Positions 21,278 through 33,800 of a DNA stretch of 64,000 nucleotides are shown here, piece after piece. The stretch comes from Cannabis sativa. Its lineage: Eukaryota; Streptophyta; Magnoliopsida; Rosales; Cannabaceae. Numbering within the stretch: position 1 is the stretch's first letter; each line of letters begins with the position of its first letter. The stretch covers positions 28,197,323 to 28,261,322 of the forward strand of contig NC_083602.1 of assembly GCF_029168945.1 (NCBI RefSeq). The letters run 5' to 3'. A model generated the notes under the pieces. The model had not been told where the DNA came from. It saw only the letters and a list, made by a program, of their open reading frames with translations, and did not search any database. A program made the position numbers and the translations under genes.

Positions 21278-23914
21278 ATGAGAGGAGGAGGAAGAGGAAG
21301 AAATTTTCATGGGAACTATACAAACCCATGTTTGACTATGCATCAACCTTGGGCTTCTTTGCTTGTTTATGGAATAAAGCGCATTGAGGGTCGGTCATGG
21401 CCTGCTCCAATTAGAGGTACCCAAGCCTATCCATCCTTCTAAATTTATTTGTCTATCAAAACCCTTTACACACCCTTTTCCGTTTTTTTGCTTTTGGGGC
21501 TTGTTTGTTGCTTTAATTGAGCTAAACTGAATGCATATCAAAGTGACTTGATCAACTCGGGTTTAGCGTGGAGTGTGTTTATCTTTTGTTTACTTTCCGG
21601 GTATGAATTGGTTTGTCTCACCTGTTTGATTATGTTTCTTTGAATTAATAATTTTTGATGGATTCAAGTGATTGTTGGTGTTAGAGATTTAATGGATGAA
21701 TTTTATTATGTATTTGAAGGTCGATTATGGATTCATGCTGCTAGTAAAGTTCCTGATGAAGCAACTATCAAAGCTATGGAGCAATTTTACAGGGAAATTT
21801 ATGCACTGAATGGAGTTGAAGATCTAAAATTTCCTGAACATTATCCTGTTTCAAGGCTTATAGGTACATCTCTGAATGTTTGTACATCTCTGATGGTTTC
21901 TCGATTGAATGTTTCCACTTTTCCCTACTAGTGGCAATAACCAGTTTTGGCAAATTGTACAATGATGCTTTTTCTAATCTTTCGCTTGTTTATATTGTTC
22001 CAGTATTTTTTAGGCTACTTTAGAAATGCAGAAAATAGTGTCATAGCTATAGCTCTGGTTCTGATCAGGCATGTTCTTACAGTTCAATTGTTATAGACTA
22101 TGTTTTTGGTTTTTGGAACAATGAAGTGTTCTATGGATTTCTGTTATGAAATAAGGCACCTCTTAAATAATAGTGAGATCTCCAAAGATCCCAAAAGGGA
22201 ATTTCATGAACGACTGAAATTTACATTTTTGAAAATAGGATTATTACCCTCCAAATTATATGGCTTTCAAATTGTGCTCCTCGAATTTTTTCACATTATT
22301 AAAAACTCCTCCATACTATTACCACTACTAAATCGTGCCTCTTTGTCTGAAATTCGGGGCATGTTTTGATAGTTGTAATAATTCGGGGCACAAGTTTACA
22401 ATTTTATAATAATTCTGGACCCAACTCTATATTGGTGGTGTGAAAAAGTTGCATATGACAATTTCCTTAATTTGCCAAGGGACATGATTTGGTAGACGTA
22501 ATAGTCAAGGAATAATTTGAGGGAAATTTTTAACAACGGGAAAAGTTAATTTAAGGTCACGATTTGAGAGTGGGGGCAAAAAACCTATTCTTAATTAACT
22601 ATGCTAGTTTGGAAGGTTTTTCTTTTTCTTACAGTTATGTGTGGTTTTTTTTAAAATACAGGTTGTGTTGAAGTGGTTGGATGTCTGGAGCGCGAAGAAT
22701 TAAGTGGCTGGGAGTTGGTACCTGAAGGGGTGAGATATAGTTTTTTAATGTTTTGACATATAAAGAAAGCATTGTTTCTCAGTACTGTTGGCTGATATTT
22801 TATCTTCAATGCAGGTGAGACTAGAAGCACAAACTGATATGTGTTGGCTTTGTGAGCAGCCACAGGTGATTAATCACTCTATTGTATTTTTTTTTTCTTT
22901 TCAGATGAATAGTTTATGCTGCGAGTAGGCCTTTTACTTCTATAATTTTGGTTCATGCAGAGACTGTTAATTCCATTTGAAATGCGCGGTTTTCAAGGCG
23001 TCTATAATTTGGAGAAAAAGGTGCATGTTATGCTAAACATACTCTGTATATGCATCTCATATGATTCTTTTTTCCATCTAATTATTTTAGTGGGCTAACC
23101 TGCAAACTTATTCTAGATATACGAGGCTGCAATTAGAGGTCTTACACCAGTTGAATGTCCATTACCAGTAAAATTTCCTATTCCGGATCCAAGGGATCGA
23201 TTTTCCTTGAAACCTGGCTCTATTGCTGCACACTACCCTAGATCAAAAGGGGCTGAAGTGCAGAAGTCATTAAATCTTGATGCTGCAATAGCTGGTGCAC
23301 GAGCTGCGGCTACACAGTTCACAAAGAAAAATCCAACCTCCCCAACCACACAGAATACCACACCCAACGGAGACATGACAAGACAGATGAAAAACAGATC
23401 ATCTGAAGAAAAAGAAGGAACACACACAATGAACCTTGATGGAGAATCTACTTCAGATAATGAAAAGAAAACAAGTCAGATTATGCTCGAGGGAAGCAGT
23501 AGTGACTTTCAACCTTCTCCTGATTCCAGACCTCGCTCTGGAGCACCTTCTAAGGTAAATAAGAGAGATATATGTTGTCAGTTCTATAGAGGGTTTTAGT
23601 AATTTTATTAGCTTACCACGAATATCAATCGCAAATCTAGTCTTTTTTCATTCAGTAGTTGTTATGGGTGAACATACGCTCATTGAAACTGTCATCATTT
23701 GGCATGAAATTATAAAATATCTCGTGGAAATGAAACAAACTTTGGCCTATTTTAGACTAATCAAATGCTTGAAAGTGATGTGAAAAAGAAGTGTCAAACT
23801 CAAATACTTACAATTTTCAATTGCTCAAGGTTAGTTATTATGAATTTCTTATACAAGGTTTTAATGAATTTATAGATTTTTGCTGCTGCACTGAGAGGGC
23901 TTAAGCCACCATGA
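21278..23914 (+). CDS. ASCH-domain protein (putative RNA-binding; ASC-1/TRIP4-related)
   Basis: Seven exons: 21278-21416, 21720-21863, 22662-22729, 22815-22865, 22961-23020, 23117-23554, 23876-23914. All six introns are GT-AG and phases fit, giving 939 nt and 312 residues. After a Gly/Arg start (MRGGGRGRNF), residues ~18-130 form the ASCH domain: CLTMHQPWASLLVYGIKRIE, GRSWPAPIRGRLWIHAA, HYPVSRLIGCVEVVGC, then CWLCEQPQRLLIPFEMRG and VYNLEKKIYEAA. The fold resembles PUA and is thought to bind RNA; the plant members are annotated as RNA-binding ASCH proteins related to activating signal cointegrator-1. The C-terminal half (exon 6) is low complexity, rich in Ser/Thr/Asn/Lys, likely disordered. 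A candidate poly(A) signal AATAAA is at 23952-23957. Function beyond RNA or coactivator association is inference. No lesion seen; likely the only conserved housekeeping-type gene here. Confidence 0.9.
22234..22589. mobile_element. MITE-like insertion in intron 2 of the ASCH gene
   Basis: Imperfect terminal inverted repeats AATAGGATTATTACCCTCC (22234) and, reverse-complemented, AATAGGTTTTTTGCCCCCA (22571-22589). The interior repeats 'TTCGGGGCA' words and has no coding sequence. It makes intron 2 the longest (798 bp). Target duplication not evident. Confidence 0.45.
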
Positions 23915-25800
23915 GTCTTCCCACATCTTCTCTGCACTATGTAACTCTGTAAATAAACCAATATCAGTAAGTTATTCAACTTTCATGGCAGGAGAATATT
24001 GAAGGATGAATCTTCATGCTTGATTTAACATTTACTTTTTTCATGGCAATTTGTTTTAGAGCTTTGTTGTACTTTAATTAGTTATCAAGAATAGTTGCTT
24101 CAAATCTTGTAATACTAATGAGTGATCTATAAATAATCTCTGTACCCTTTGGAGTGAAGTTCAGTGAAACATTGTTTTCCTTGGCAATTATCGTCTTAAT
24201 GATTATTCCATTCACTTCTCTGATTGACCTTGTTTTTTTTTTTTTTTTTTTTTTGTTTCGGTCTGAAAATTATTTACAATTTGAATACCTTCGTTAAAAG
24301 GGGACAAGATTTGAATGTTTATAATATTTCATCCACACTCCCGTATGAACATTGAACAATCAAATGACTTTTGAGGCTATTAGTTTATTGAAACTTGTTC
24401 AATCATTCAACTCCTACGCCAGTACTTGGAGTGCCTTGTAACTAAGAAAGAGTGTAAGTTCAACATGCCATTTTTATCCTTTTAATTAATTTGAAAAAAA
24501 AAAGACAAAAAACACTGTCACTGTTGATAAAATTTATCTTCTAGTGTATATATATAGAAAAGTTGTTAGTGAATTTTTTTAAAGGGAATTATTTTATATA
24601 CTATTTTTTTTTTTAAATTTACGGGTTGGGTTGCTCAAATGGTTTCTATATAGATTGCTATGTGAATTTATATTGCTTTGTTGGTTGTTATGTGGGTTTA
24701 TATATGAATTTCTGTAAAAATGTAAAAAAAAATTGCTTATAAAGTGTAAAATTGTTTTTTTTTTTTTATATATATATATATAGGTTAGGAACATTTCTTA
24801 ATGGTATTACCTATGAATGGTTATTAAACAAATTTAACTATAAATATTAATTTTAAAAATATCAAACTATCCAATTTTGATCTAATAACGAATATTTAAA
24901 TTACAAATTTGAAATTTTGTGCTTAATTTAACTACTTAATTAAAAAAAAATACTAAAAAATATATCTTTTTGTACTATATCAAAAATATGTTCATACAAA
25001 AATATTTAACTCAAATTCAATTTTTTTTTTCTTATTTTTCTTGCTTAAAAAACTTTTTTTTTTTCATAATTTTTTTTACCGATGGAACAATCTCAGCCCA
25101 TATGATATAAAAATAAGAGATTTTTTTTTTTTTTTAATTAGATAGAAAAATTAAGTATAAAAACTCAAAATTTTCTAATTTTACCCATTCATGGTTAATA
25201 CCCATTAAGGGTGCACAATATGGATTGCTATCTTTTTTTTTTTTTTTTTTTTTTTATTATTATTATTTTTTTATTTATTTATATAAGAATAGATAAAAAT
25301 AATGTTAATGAGAATTAGTATATTAGAAGTTCTATAACTAACAACTTTTGGAAATATTACATTTTTTGGAAATATTTTGTAAAATTTAATATGTAAGATT
25401 ATTTAAAAAATTATAAATTCATTCTTAATTATTTATAGTTTAGTGGCTTTTAATCTCTATATTGATTTCAATCATTAGTTATACTTAATAGTAATGCCTT
25501 CTAAATTTACTATAGGTTTATTTTTAAAAATGACAGGGAAAAAATATTAGGATAAGCTAGCATCTATGAGTTAATCTTAATATATTTACAAGCTATGCTT
25601 AATTTTAGAGAGTATATGTGTAATAGAAAAATAAAAACAATACAAAAATAGAAACCTAAAATATTATCACTTGTATGTAATTTATTTATATTGTGAAGTA
25701 ATATATATCTTGTAAGAGGATATATGTGTAATTTAATATCACAAAACCTAAAACATTGACACTTTTGTTTATGTTATAGATTATAGATACATGTTAGTAT
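23915..25800. other. 3' UTR of the ASCH gene and AT-rich spacer
   Basis: 23915 to about 24180 is probable 3' UTR and downstream DNA. Beyond that lie many T-runs (24232-24255, 24606-24614, 25233-25255) and one MITE-like inverted pair. I see no gene. Confidence 0.5.
24797..25209. mobile_element. Possible MITE with 24 bp imperfect inverted ends
   Basis: CTTAATGGTATTACCTATGA (from 24797) matches the reverse complement of the 25185-25209 end (CTTAATGGGTATTAACCATG) with small indels. The 413 bp between is AT-rich and non-coding. No target duplication confirmed. Confidence 0.4.
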
Positions 25801-26460
25801 TTTTTTTTTTTTTTTAATAAAATCAAAAGATTTATTAATTAAGGATTTCGTGCAAAATAATAGAACATACTTCAGCGGAACAATTCTCCAATTGAAGCAC
25901 ACAACTTGTAGAGAAACAATAGTCTCTTCCCAAGCAATGAGCTAACTTATTTGCAGATCGTTTAACAAAACACAACTCGATATATGGGAAAACTAAAAGC
26001 AAATTACGGACATTGAATAAGTAAACCAAATTGAGATACCATAGAAAAATTACTTTGGATAGCCTGGACACAGACCAAGCTATCCGTTTCCAAAATTACG
26101 TGGTCTTATGGATGATATGCAATCCAACTTAAAGCTTCTTTGATGTCTATTATTTCCACGATTTCAGGTTGAACACGACCAATCTTCCTCTTAGTAAAAG
26201 CTTCTAGCATATTACCATGATGAAACTGAACCTCCTGATCAAACAAAGCTCCATCATCATTAACTTTGATCTTATATAACATAGGTTCATTCCAGTGCTT
26301 AGAATGTCGCTCTCCTTCATTCAACGGAGACAAAAAAAGATCCTTTCTACTTTGAGCACATTTATACTGATCAAGCATATTTTTCGCTGATGCAATAATA
26401 TTTGAAACCGCCCAACTCTTTTGATGCCAAACAAAATCATTATATGTCAGTTTTTTTAAT
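25801..26460 (-). pseudogene. LINE 3'-end remnant: RNase H domain and poly(A) tail
   Basis: The minus strand from about 26460 reads FVWHQKSWAVSNIIASAKN, then NEPMLYKIKVNDDGALFD and IDIKEALSWIAYHP, an RNase H-like domain of the LINE type with the D-E-D pattern; an in-frame stop follows, then ILETDSLVCVQAIQSN. A shift moves to FVKRSANKLAHCLGRD, the motif that closes this domain. It ends near 25835, and the T-run at 25801-25816 is the copied poly(A) tail, so this is a 5'-truncated LINE insertion. Confidence 0.75.
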
Positions 26461-26763
26461 CCATGTGAATTAGTGTCATTAATTTTTCACAATTTTTTTT
26501 CTTATTATACTTTCTTCAAATCTACTCATTTTAAGGACACAGTTTTCATATTATTTTTTATATTATTTTCTTGCTAATAGTTTTAAAATAGTGATTATTT
26601 ATTTTTATATACTGAAGATGTAAAATGTAAAATTATATATATATTTTAAAAAATTATATAAACGTAGAGGAATCAAGATACTATAGTTATTATGTACCAT
26701 TGATGTCTAACACTTTTAGAAAGTGTCTTGAAATTTAATAATTAATATTAAATTTTACTAAAG

Positions 26764-27210
26764 TGGCATTTGGTTGATGTAATAAAAACATAAGAATAGA
26801 AATGGAGAAATTTGATTTTCTATACTTAGAAAATCAAAAAAAAATTTCCCTAAACCAAAAATTTAAAACCTAAAAAAATTATTCCTTTTTTTTCAAAACC
26901 ACAAAAATACCCCCCTCACAATATTCTCTCTCTCTGCATCATCTCTCTCTCCCTCTATCTCACCCCAACCGCCCACCCTCACCCACCCACGTCAACCCCA
27001 ACGCCGATCACCACCCTCACCCCCGTCGACCACGACCCCAACCCCTCCGACCCCAACCCCAACCCGAAAGAGCAACCGTAGTCTCTGAAACTTTTTTTTT
27101 TCCCTGCGATTTGAGAGAGGGAAGAAGACAGAGGTCCGATGGTCGGACCTTGGGGGTCCGATGGGTCCGACCATCGGACCCATCGGACCCCAAGGTCCGA
27201 CCGTCTTTTA

Positions 27211-27250
<40 letters not shown>

Positions 27251-27884
27251 GATTTTGGAGAGAGAGGACGAAAGAGGTCCGATGGGTCCGACCATCGGAC
27301 CCATCGGACCCGAAGGTCCGACCGCTTTTAATTTTTTTTTTTCTTTTTTTTTTCCCGCGATTTGAGAGAGAGGGGAAGAGAGAGGTCCGATGGTCGGACC
27401 TTGGGGTCCGATGGGTCCGATTGGTCGGACCCCATGGTCCGACCATCGGACCTGGGGTGTGGGATTCTTGGGACCGGCTAGATAGAGAGAGAAAGAGAGA
27501 TAGTTTTAGTTTGGGGGTATTTTTGGGGTTTTGAAAAAAAAAGGTATAGTTTTTTTAGGGTTTAAATTATTGGTTTAGAAATCAAATTTTTTGATTTTCT
27601 AAGTATAGAAAATCAAATTATGTGAATGAGAATAGAAATGAGAATGAAATAAAATAAAATTTATAAGAATAGAAATGTGATTGTGAATGTCTAACACTTT
27701 TTGTTTTGCATTGCAATGATCTTTTCTTTTATTTCAAAATAGAATAGTCATTCTACTAAAATGATAAATAAATCATCTCATTGAATGACATTCCAATACT
27801 TAAAAATGCAAAAAAAAAAAAAAAAAAAAAAATTATTTCCTTTTCATTTCATTACCACCATTCATTACCACCAACCAAATGTCA
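26764..27884. mobile_element. Foldback DNA element with long inner inverted arms
   Basis: Outer ends TGGCATTTGGTTG (26764-26776) and CAACCAAATGTCA (27872-27884) are inverted copies with one mismatch. Inside, arms of about 108 bp (26809-26916 and 27513-27620) pair well, for example TTTGATTTTCTATACTTAG with CTAAGTATAGAAAATCAAA. The centre is a CT/GA-rich and CpG-rich block with three palindromes. No transposase is encoded; class II non-autonomous, superfamily not determined, target duplication not clear. Confidence 0.65.
27131..27455. repeat. Three CpG-rich GGTCCGAT palindromes separated by T-runs
   Basis: A unit of roughly 125-130 bp (GCGATTTGAGAGAG..., palindrome, T-run) occurs three times. 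The palindromes at 27155-27189 and 27276-27310 are an identical 35 bp built from GGTCCGATGGGTCCGA and its complement, with one mispaired position at the centre; the first extends outward to about 62 bp (27141-27203). The third (27384-27452) is rearranged. Open frames through this region encode only Gly/Ser/Asp/Arg and poly-Lys and are rejected as genes. Confidence 0.8.
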
Positions 27885-28153
27885 TCATCTTAATAGTAGT
27901 TTGATATTTTTTTTTAGTAATTCTAATTTATCATATACTACTTAGAATTTTTAATGACATAAGATTAAAATACAGTTAATAACCAATAAAAAATATTTAA
28001 GTACTGTTTTTTTAATCATTTAAAATAAACTTTAGCCAAGATTAAAATGACATAAGATTGAAATATTTAAACATTGTTAATAAACACTCAATCTACCATT
28101 GCATGCCGCGTCCGCCTAATAGATTGGACCCGTTTTGCATTAAGTTAAGACTT

Positions 28154-28188
28154 TTGACAATATTCAACTTAGAAGACAACTATAAAAA
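28154..28188 (+). promoter_or_regulatory. W-box core and TATA box of the small secreted protein gene
   Basis: TTGAC (28154-28158), the WRKY-binding core, lies 23 bp upstream of TATAAAAA (28181-28188), which is 92 bp before ATG 28273. Spacing suggests a 5' UTR of about 60 bp. Confidence 0.55.
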
Positions 28189-28272
28189 AGCTACAGAGCT
28201 CCAATTGAAGTATCCCAAAAATAAAATTTAAAGTCATATTAAGAAGATTGTCTTTGAATATCTATAACATTA

Positions 28273-28575
28273 ATGAGGATTAGATCTGCATTCTTGTTTA
28301 GTTTAGTGGTATTGATCCAATGCTTAGTATTCCGTTCAAGCTCTTGCTATGGAGGTAGGATTCATGGACTTGATTTAGTCTCTCATTATTCTCATCATCC
28401 AACTCCATCATTGAGTGTGGTAGTACATAAAGTAGGTGACCGTTCTCCACCACCAGCTCCTAAACGTAATCCCCCAAAGCTCTTACAAACCCCTCCTCCA
28501 CCACAGCAACAACAACAGCCACTGCCGCCGCCACCACCGTCTTCTTTGTCGCTGCCACCAACAACCACTCCCTAG
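28273..28575 (+). CDS. Small secreted proline-rich protein
   Basis: A single-exon, 100-residue protein. Residues 1-~25 (MRIRSAFLFSLVVLIQCLVF) form a typical signal peptide: basic start, hydrophobic core, then Ser-Ser-Cys-Tyr-Gly. The mature part has VVHKVGDRSPPPAPKRNPPK and ends in poly-Pro and poly-Gln runs. There is one Cys, near the cleavage site, so it is not a Cys-rich defensin type. A precursor of a secreted peptide or a small wall protein is plausible; I do not recognise a named family. It resembles the gene at 58377-58619 in layout (signal peptide, basic residue then SPPP-x-P, Pro-rich tail, TATA about 91 bp upstream). A proper promoter and the signal peptide argue that it is real. 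Confidence 0.65.
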   Translation: MRIRSAFLFSLVVLIQCLVFRSSSCYGGRIHGLDLVSHYSHHPTPSLSVVVHKVGDRSPPPAPKRNPPKLLQTPPPPQQQQQPLPPPPPSSLSLPPTTTP

Positions 28576-29313
28576 CATCACATGGGATTTACTTGATTTT
28601 TGTTGACACTTAATTCAGATATTGTTTAGGCTTTCCAAATATTATGTTATACTTATTTCTCCTATTGAATTTGGTTCTTTACTTTTCATTTTTTTGATGA
28701 ATATATTACTTATTTATGATGTTTACTTGCGTAAATGCTAAGCAATAAGTATTTTAATTATCATACAGTAAACAATATTCATCCACCATTCAACCATATA
28801 GATTTTGTCAATAACTACTTTTTTATTATATTCACATGACTCATACTCTTTAAACTGACAAAGTGATAATATAATGGCAGAACATATTCAGATCTCTTTA
28901 AATTACAAACTTGTTTTCATGGGATTAATTTCATATCCCCAATGTTGTTTTCCTTTTCCAAGTGAAATGAAAACATAAGAAAGAAACAAAAACTAAGCGT
29001 ACTAAGATAACCAATAAAAATAACCATGTGGAAAAATTAAGACTAATGGTGCAGAATCAAATCAATGAAAACTTTAAACAATTAAACAATTAGCAATGAC
29101 GAGATTAACAAACAAGAACAATAATCAAAGCAAAGAGAGGGTTAAAACCAAAAAACACTGAGTGCAGAAAATAAAAAAATCAACACCAAGATATAAACTG
29201 ATTCAAGTCTGATAGATCGATGTGACTTATGATTCTACTCTACTGTAATCCTTCTTTATTAATTGAACAAGAATATGTACAATACAGTCGAGACGAGATT
29301 CTCTAATGAATTC
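28576..29313. other. Spacer; right part is the left half of an interrupted repeat
   Basis: 28576 to about 28980 is downstream DNA of the small gene. From about 29140 (GTGCAGAAAATAAAAAAATC) the sequence continues, after removal of the solo LTR, into 37272-37607; it looks like an unclassified repeat edge, with no coding sequence. Confidence 0.4.
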
Positions 29314-30597
29314 TGTAATATCCAGATTAAAATAGTATTTAATTTTTTTTTTCTCTCCTTGGGATATTAATTGTGTGAGGATAATTATCTTATATATTTG
29401 TGTTGTTAGTGAGTTGAGATTATTGCTTAGATTATTGTATCAATTTTCTAGAGAGAGTTAAAGTTATATTAACTACGAAAGTAAAATATTATGGTATTTT
29501 CACAAGATAGGTAATCATTTAATTAAAGCCCAATATGAAAGTTTATTAGGGTTTTATAAATTATTTAGTGGATTTTAATTAATGGTATAAGTGATATCAA
29601 ATAACATTATTATAGAATTAACGTTAAAAATTCGTAGGTTTGGATAAATTCGCAGGATTAAAAACTGTTTTACTAAAACGATCATATCTGGAGTTCTAGA
29701 GCTCGGATTGAGGTGATTTCAGTGGCGTTGGAAAGATAATTCAGAGATCTATCAATTATGTAGAAATAAATTTATCGTAATTTTAACTTTATTGGGGTCA
29801 AAATTAAGCTACAAAGTGACGACCTGTTAAGCTTAGAAATCCTATGTTTTGAAATTTAAATTTAAAACTTATACCTAACAAATAAGATTTTCATTTAATT
29901 GTTCTATTTAGAGTTAAATTAACATCAGATTATAGGGGTTATTTTATTATTTTCTTTTATAGGTTTAATTAGATTATAAAATCTAAATCTATCACATTCT
30001 TGATACGTAATATGCAGAGCCTAAGAAAAATAAAACTCAATCTCAATCTCTTTCTTTCACCCTGAACACAATTCTAGCCTGAACACAATTCTTAGAGAAG
30101 ACACTCATAAAATTCTAAACCCTACAAGTTATTCATCTCGCTATCTATCAAAGATTTATAATTTTTCCTTCTTGTTTCGTTCTCTTCGCCAAACAACACT
30201 CATGATTTTCATCAACATAAGATTGAGATCATCATCACCATTCTAATAATTTGAGATTTCAAGATCTAGCACTGATTAAGAAGAGTCATCAAGAGGTAAG
30301 AAAGTTCTTCCACTTATTGTTGTGAACTTTTAGGTTAAACTATGAAATCTCGTTTTTTATTTTTTCTGAAAATTATTGTCTTAGTAAAATAGTCATATCT
30401 CTCTCAATATTAGTTTCCAGTGATTTTTGTATCGTTAGAAAGCTTATTCGATGATCTAAAATTTTTATGAAGAAACTATTCACCATTTCGGTGATATTCT
30501 ATGTCGAAAATTATCATCTTTCTGATGTTGTTGTAAATCGTTTTTTTTTTCATATTTTCAGAAAAAGTACTTTCACTTAAAATACCATAACTCTCTC

Positions 30598-30816
30598 TGT
30601 AGAGAAGGAAAGTAGAGAAAAGAGAAGGAATTGAAAAATGAAAGCTCTATCCATTAATGGAAATGAGTACAAGTATTTATACACTGATTACAAAGGAAAA
30701 CAGAGCAAGAAAACTTAATAACAGAATTAACAGAATTATAACTACCTAACTAACTAACACCCTTAACTAACCAAAGCTAACGGAGAATTAACACCAGTTA
30801 GTTAATAGTGTTAACA
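30598..30816 (-). repeat. 3' LTR of the degraded copia element
   Basis: A 219 bp repeat of 35287-35486, longer because of two small insertions (TTAACAGAA near 30725 and TTAGTTAATAG near 30800). Confidence 0.85.
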
Positions 30817-33800
30817 TCCCACCTCAAACGAAAAGGGGTGGAAGCCATTTTCAGTTTGGATTTTAGGTAGATAAATCGATCCTTTGACAGTGGTTTAGTG
30901 AGCAAATCAGCAACCTGATCATGACTTGGGACATATCGAACAAAAAGCAATTTTTCCAATATTTGATCCCGCACAAAATGCAAATCTATCTCAATATGTT
31001 TCGATCGAGCGTGAAAGACCGGATTTGCAGCTAGAGCAGAAGCACTCTGGTTATCAACCCATATAACCGGACACTGAGATAACTGGACCTGTAGTTCAGT
31101 GAGTAAAGACACAATCCATTTCAGTTCAGCTGCAGTGTTGGCCAAGGACCGAAACTCGCTCTCAGTGCTTGAGCGTGCAACGACATTCTGCTTCTTAGCA
31201 GACCACGAGATTAAGTTGTTGCCCAGGTAGAAAACATAGCCACCAGTTGACCGTCGATCATCGACACAACTGGCCCAGTCAGCATCGGAATAACTTTGAA
31301 GAGTCATGTCTGTTGCTGGTGTGAGAAGTAAGCCCTCAGAAATAGTCCCCTTAAGATACCGAAGTAGCCTCTTGCATGCTTCCCAATGAGGGACAGTGGG
31401 AGCCTTAAGAAACTGGCTTAGTTTATTGATAACAAAAGCCACATCAGGCCTTGTGAGAGAGAGATATTGCAGGGCCCCTATAGTACTTCTGTAGAGAGTA
31501 GGATCTTCGAATAACTCCCCATCATTGAGTGAAAGTTTAGTTGAGTTGCTAATCGGATTGGAACAAACTTTGGCACCCTCCATATGTAATTTTACGAGCA
31601 AATCCGTGACATACTTTGTTTGTGAGAGAAACATCCCTGTTGAATCTCTGAAAAATTTCTATGCCAAGAAAGTAATGAACTTCACCAAGGTCTTTAAGAG
31701 AGAACTTGTGATTAAGATCAGTGATGAGTGTGGAGATGAGGCTTTGATTTGGACCTGTGATGAGAATATCATCCACATACACAAGCAGAATGATTAAAGA
31801 ATTTCCCGAGCCATGAACAAACAGAGATGTGTCAGATTTGGAAGCAATAAAACCCCACTGTATTAGACTTGTTCTGAGTTTATCATTCCAAGCTCTTGGA
31901 GCTTGTTTCAAGCCATAGAGAGCTTTATGAAGGAGACAAACATGATCGGGTTTGGAAGCATCTATGAAGCCAGGTGGTTGAGACATGAACATAGTTTCAG
32001 TTAATTCTCCATTTAAAAAAGCATTACTAACATCTAACTGTGTTACCTTCCAATTTGAGGAGACTGCAAGAGACAACACAGTTCGAACTGTGACTGGCTT
32101 AACAACTGGGGAAAAAGTCTCCTCATAGTCTATTCCAGGTGCCTGTAAATAACCCTTTGCCACTAATCTCGACTTGTATCTATCCAATGAGCCATCAACC
32201 TTTAACTTGATTTCATGTACCCATTTATTGTCTATAATGTGCATCCCAGGTTGTTTAGGTACAAGAGTTCATGTGCCTGCTTTTTTCAATGCAAAAACTT
32301 CAGTTTGCATAGAGTGTAGCCATTTCGGATCTGTGAGGGCTGCTTTCAAGGACTTGGGTTCAGAGGGCAAAAGTGATTCAGGGAGAGGATGTTTGGTTGC
32401 AAGATAGGCTTTTGGCTTAGATATCCCATTTCTCGACCTAGTGATCATAGGGTGAACCCTGGTTGTAGTTGGAATGACTGTGGTGGTAGGAATGTTGGCT
32501 GGAGTGTGGTTACTGTCATGACAGACAGTGGTTGAGGATTCTGGGAGAGATTGCAGGGTCATTTGTGTGACATGAGTGGGAGCATGATCAGGTACAGAAA
32601 TAGGTTGAGTCTCAGGTATTATTAGCAAGGGCTGAGTAGTTGGGTTAAGTTCAGGTGCAGCAGCAGTGTGAGATGTGAAATGCAATGGCTCAGCAGCAGT
32701 TGTATCAGCAACACCAGAAACAGGTATATTAGCACAAGGACTAGTGAAAAAGGAAGCAGTAGGAACACTAGAGTTTGAAGTTGCAGAATGTACCTAAGTT
32801 GTGAGGCTGCTGGGAGAAATGCCAGGATATAGATGTTCATTAAAGATGACATTGTGTGCAATAAACATCCTCCCATTCTGATTTTCACACAAGTAACCCT
32901 TGTGAATAGGAGAATACCCCAAAAAGAGGCATTGTTCAGACCTGTAGTCAAGTTTGTGAGAGTGATAAGGCCTCAAGTGAGGCCAGCAGGCACAACCAAA
33001 AGGTTTTAATATGGTATAGTCAGGTTTGGCTGAGAACAAGCACTCATATGGACTGATATTACCAATAACTGGAGTTGGCAATCGGTTAATAGTAAATGTT
33101 GCACATTGAAATGCATGCCACCAATACCTAAGATCCAACTTAGCTTGTGCAAGCATAATGAGCCCTGTTTCTGTGATATGTCGATGTTTCCGTTCTGCTC
33201 TACCATTTTGTTGGTGAGTATGGGGACACGGATGTGTAAACAATATGCCTTGATCAGCTAGAAATCTAGCAAATGGCTTGTACTCACCACCACCATCAGC
33301 AATAACACTCTTGATAGGTAACCCGAATTGTCTTTCAACCATGCTTTTAAACTGAATAAATGTTTCAAAAGCCTGAGATTTCATTGTTAGGGGGTAGATC
33401 CAAGTAAAACGACTAAAATCATCCAAAAAATGGATGTAGTATCTAAATCCATCTTTAGAGGGCTCATGAGAAGGGCCCCAAAGATCTGTATGGATGAGTT
33501 GTAAGGGTTGGGAGGCACGTTTTTGGGATGATGAGAAGGGTAGTCTGTGACTTTTCCCTTGCTGACATGCATTGCAAAAGGTGAATTGTTTTAATGTACC
33601 ACAATGTGGTAGGGAGGGTAATAGTTTTTGTAGTGTGGACATAGCAGGATGTCCCAACTTACAATGCCAAAGATTAACATCAGAGGGACTCGAAACATGT
33701 AAAACTGAATGCTCAGAAGTACAAGAAACAGAATCTTTATTGACAGATTGTTTATTACAAGTATTGTGTGATAAATCACACTTTTCAGTACAAGAATTGT

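Larger units (their letters stand above)
26461..28153. other. Non-coding AT-rich DNA around a foldback element
   Basis: Besides the foldback at 26764-27884 I see no gene. 27885-28153 is the upstream region of the small secreted protein gene. Confidence 0.5.

Noticed and set aside
21668..22369. Frames at 21668-21931 and 22100-22369 as separate genes.
   Set aside because: The first is exon 2 of the ASCH gene with intron read-through; the second lies in intron 2.
26979..27534. Frames of up to 155 codons through the palindromic block, both strands.
   Set aside because: They encode poly-Lys or poly-Phe from homopolymer runs and Gly-Ser-Asp repeats from palindromes; opposite strands are open alike, as expected for repeats.
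28273..28575. Assignment of the small secreted protein to IDA, CEP, PIP or CIF peptide families.
   Set aside because: The SPPPAPKRN word is only loosely similar to any of these, and the required family signatures are missing.
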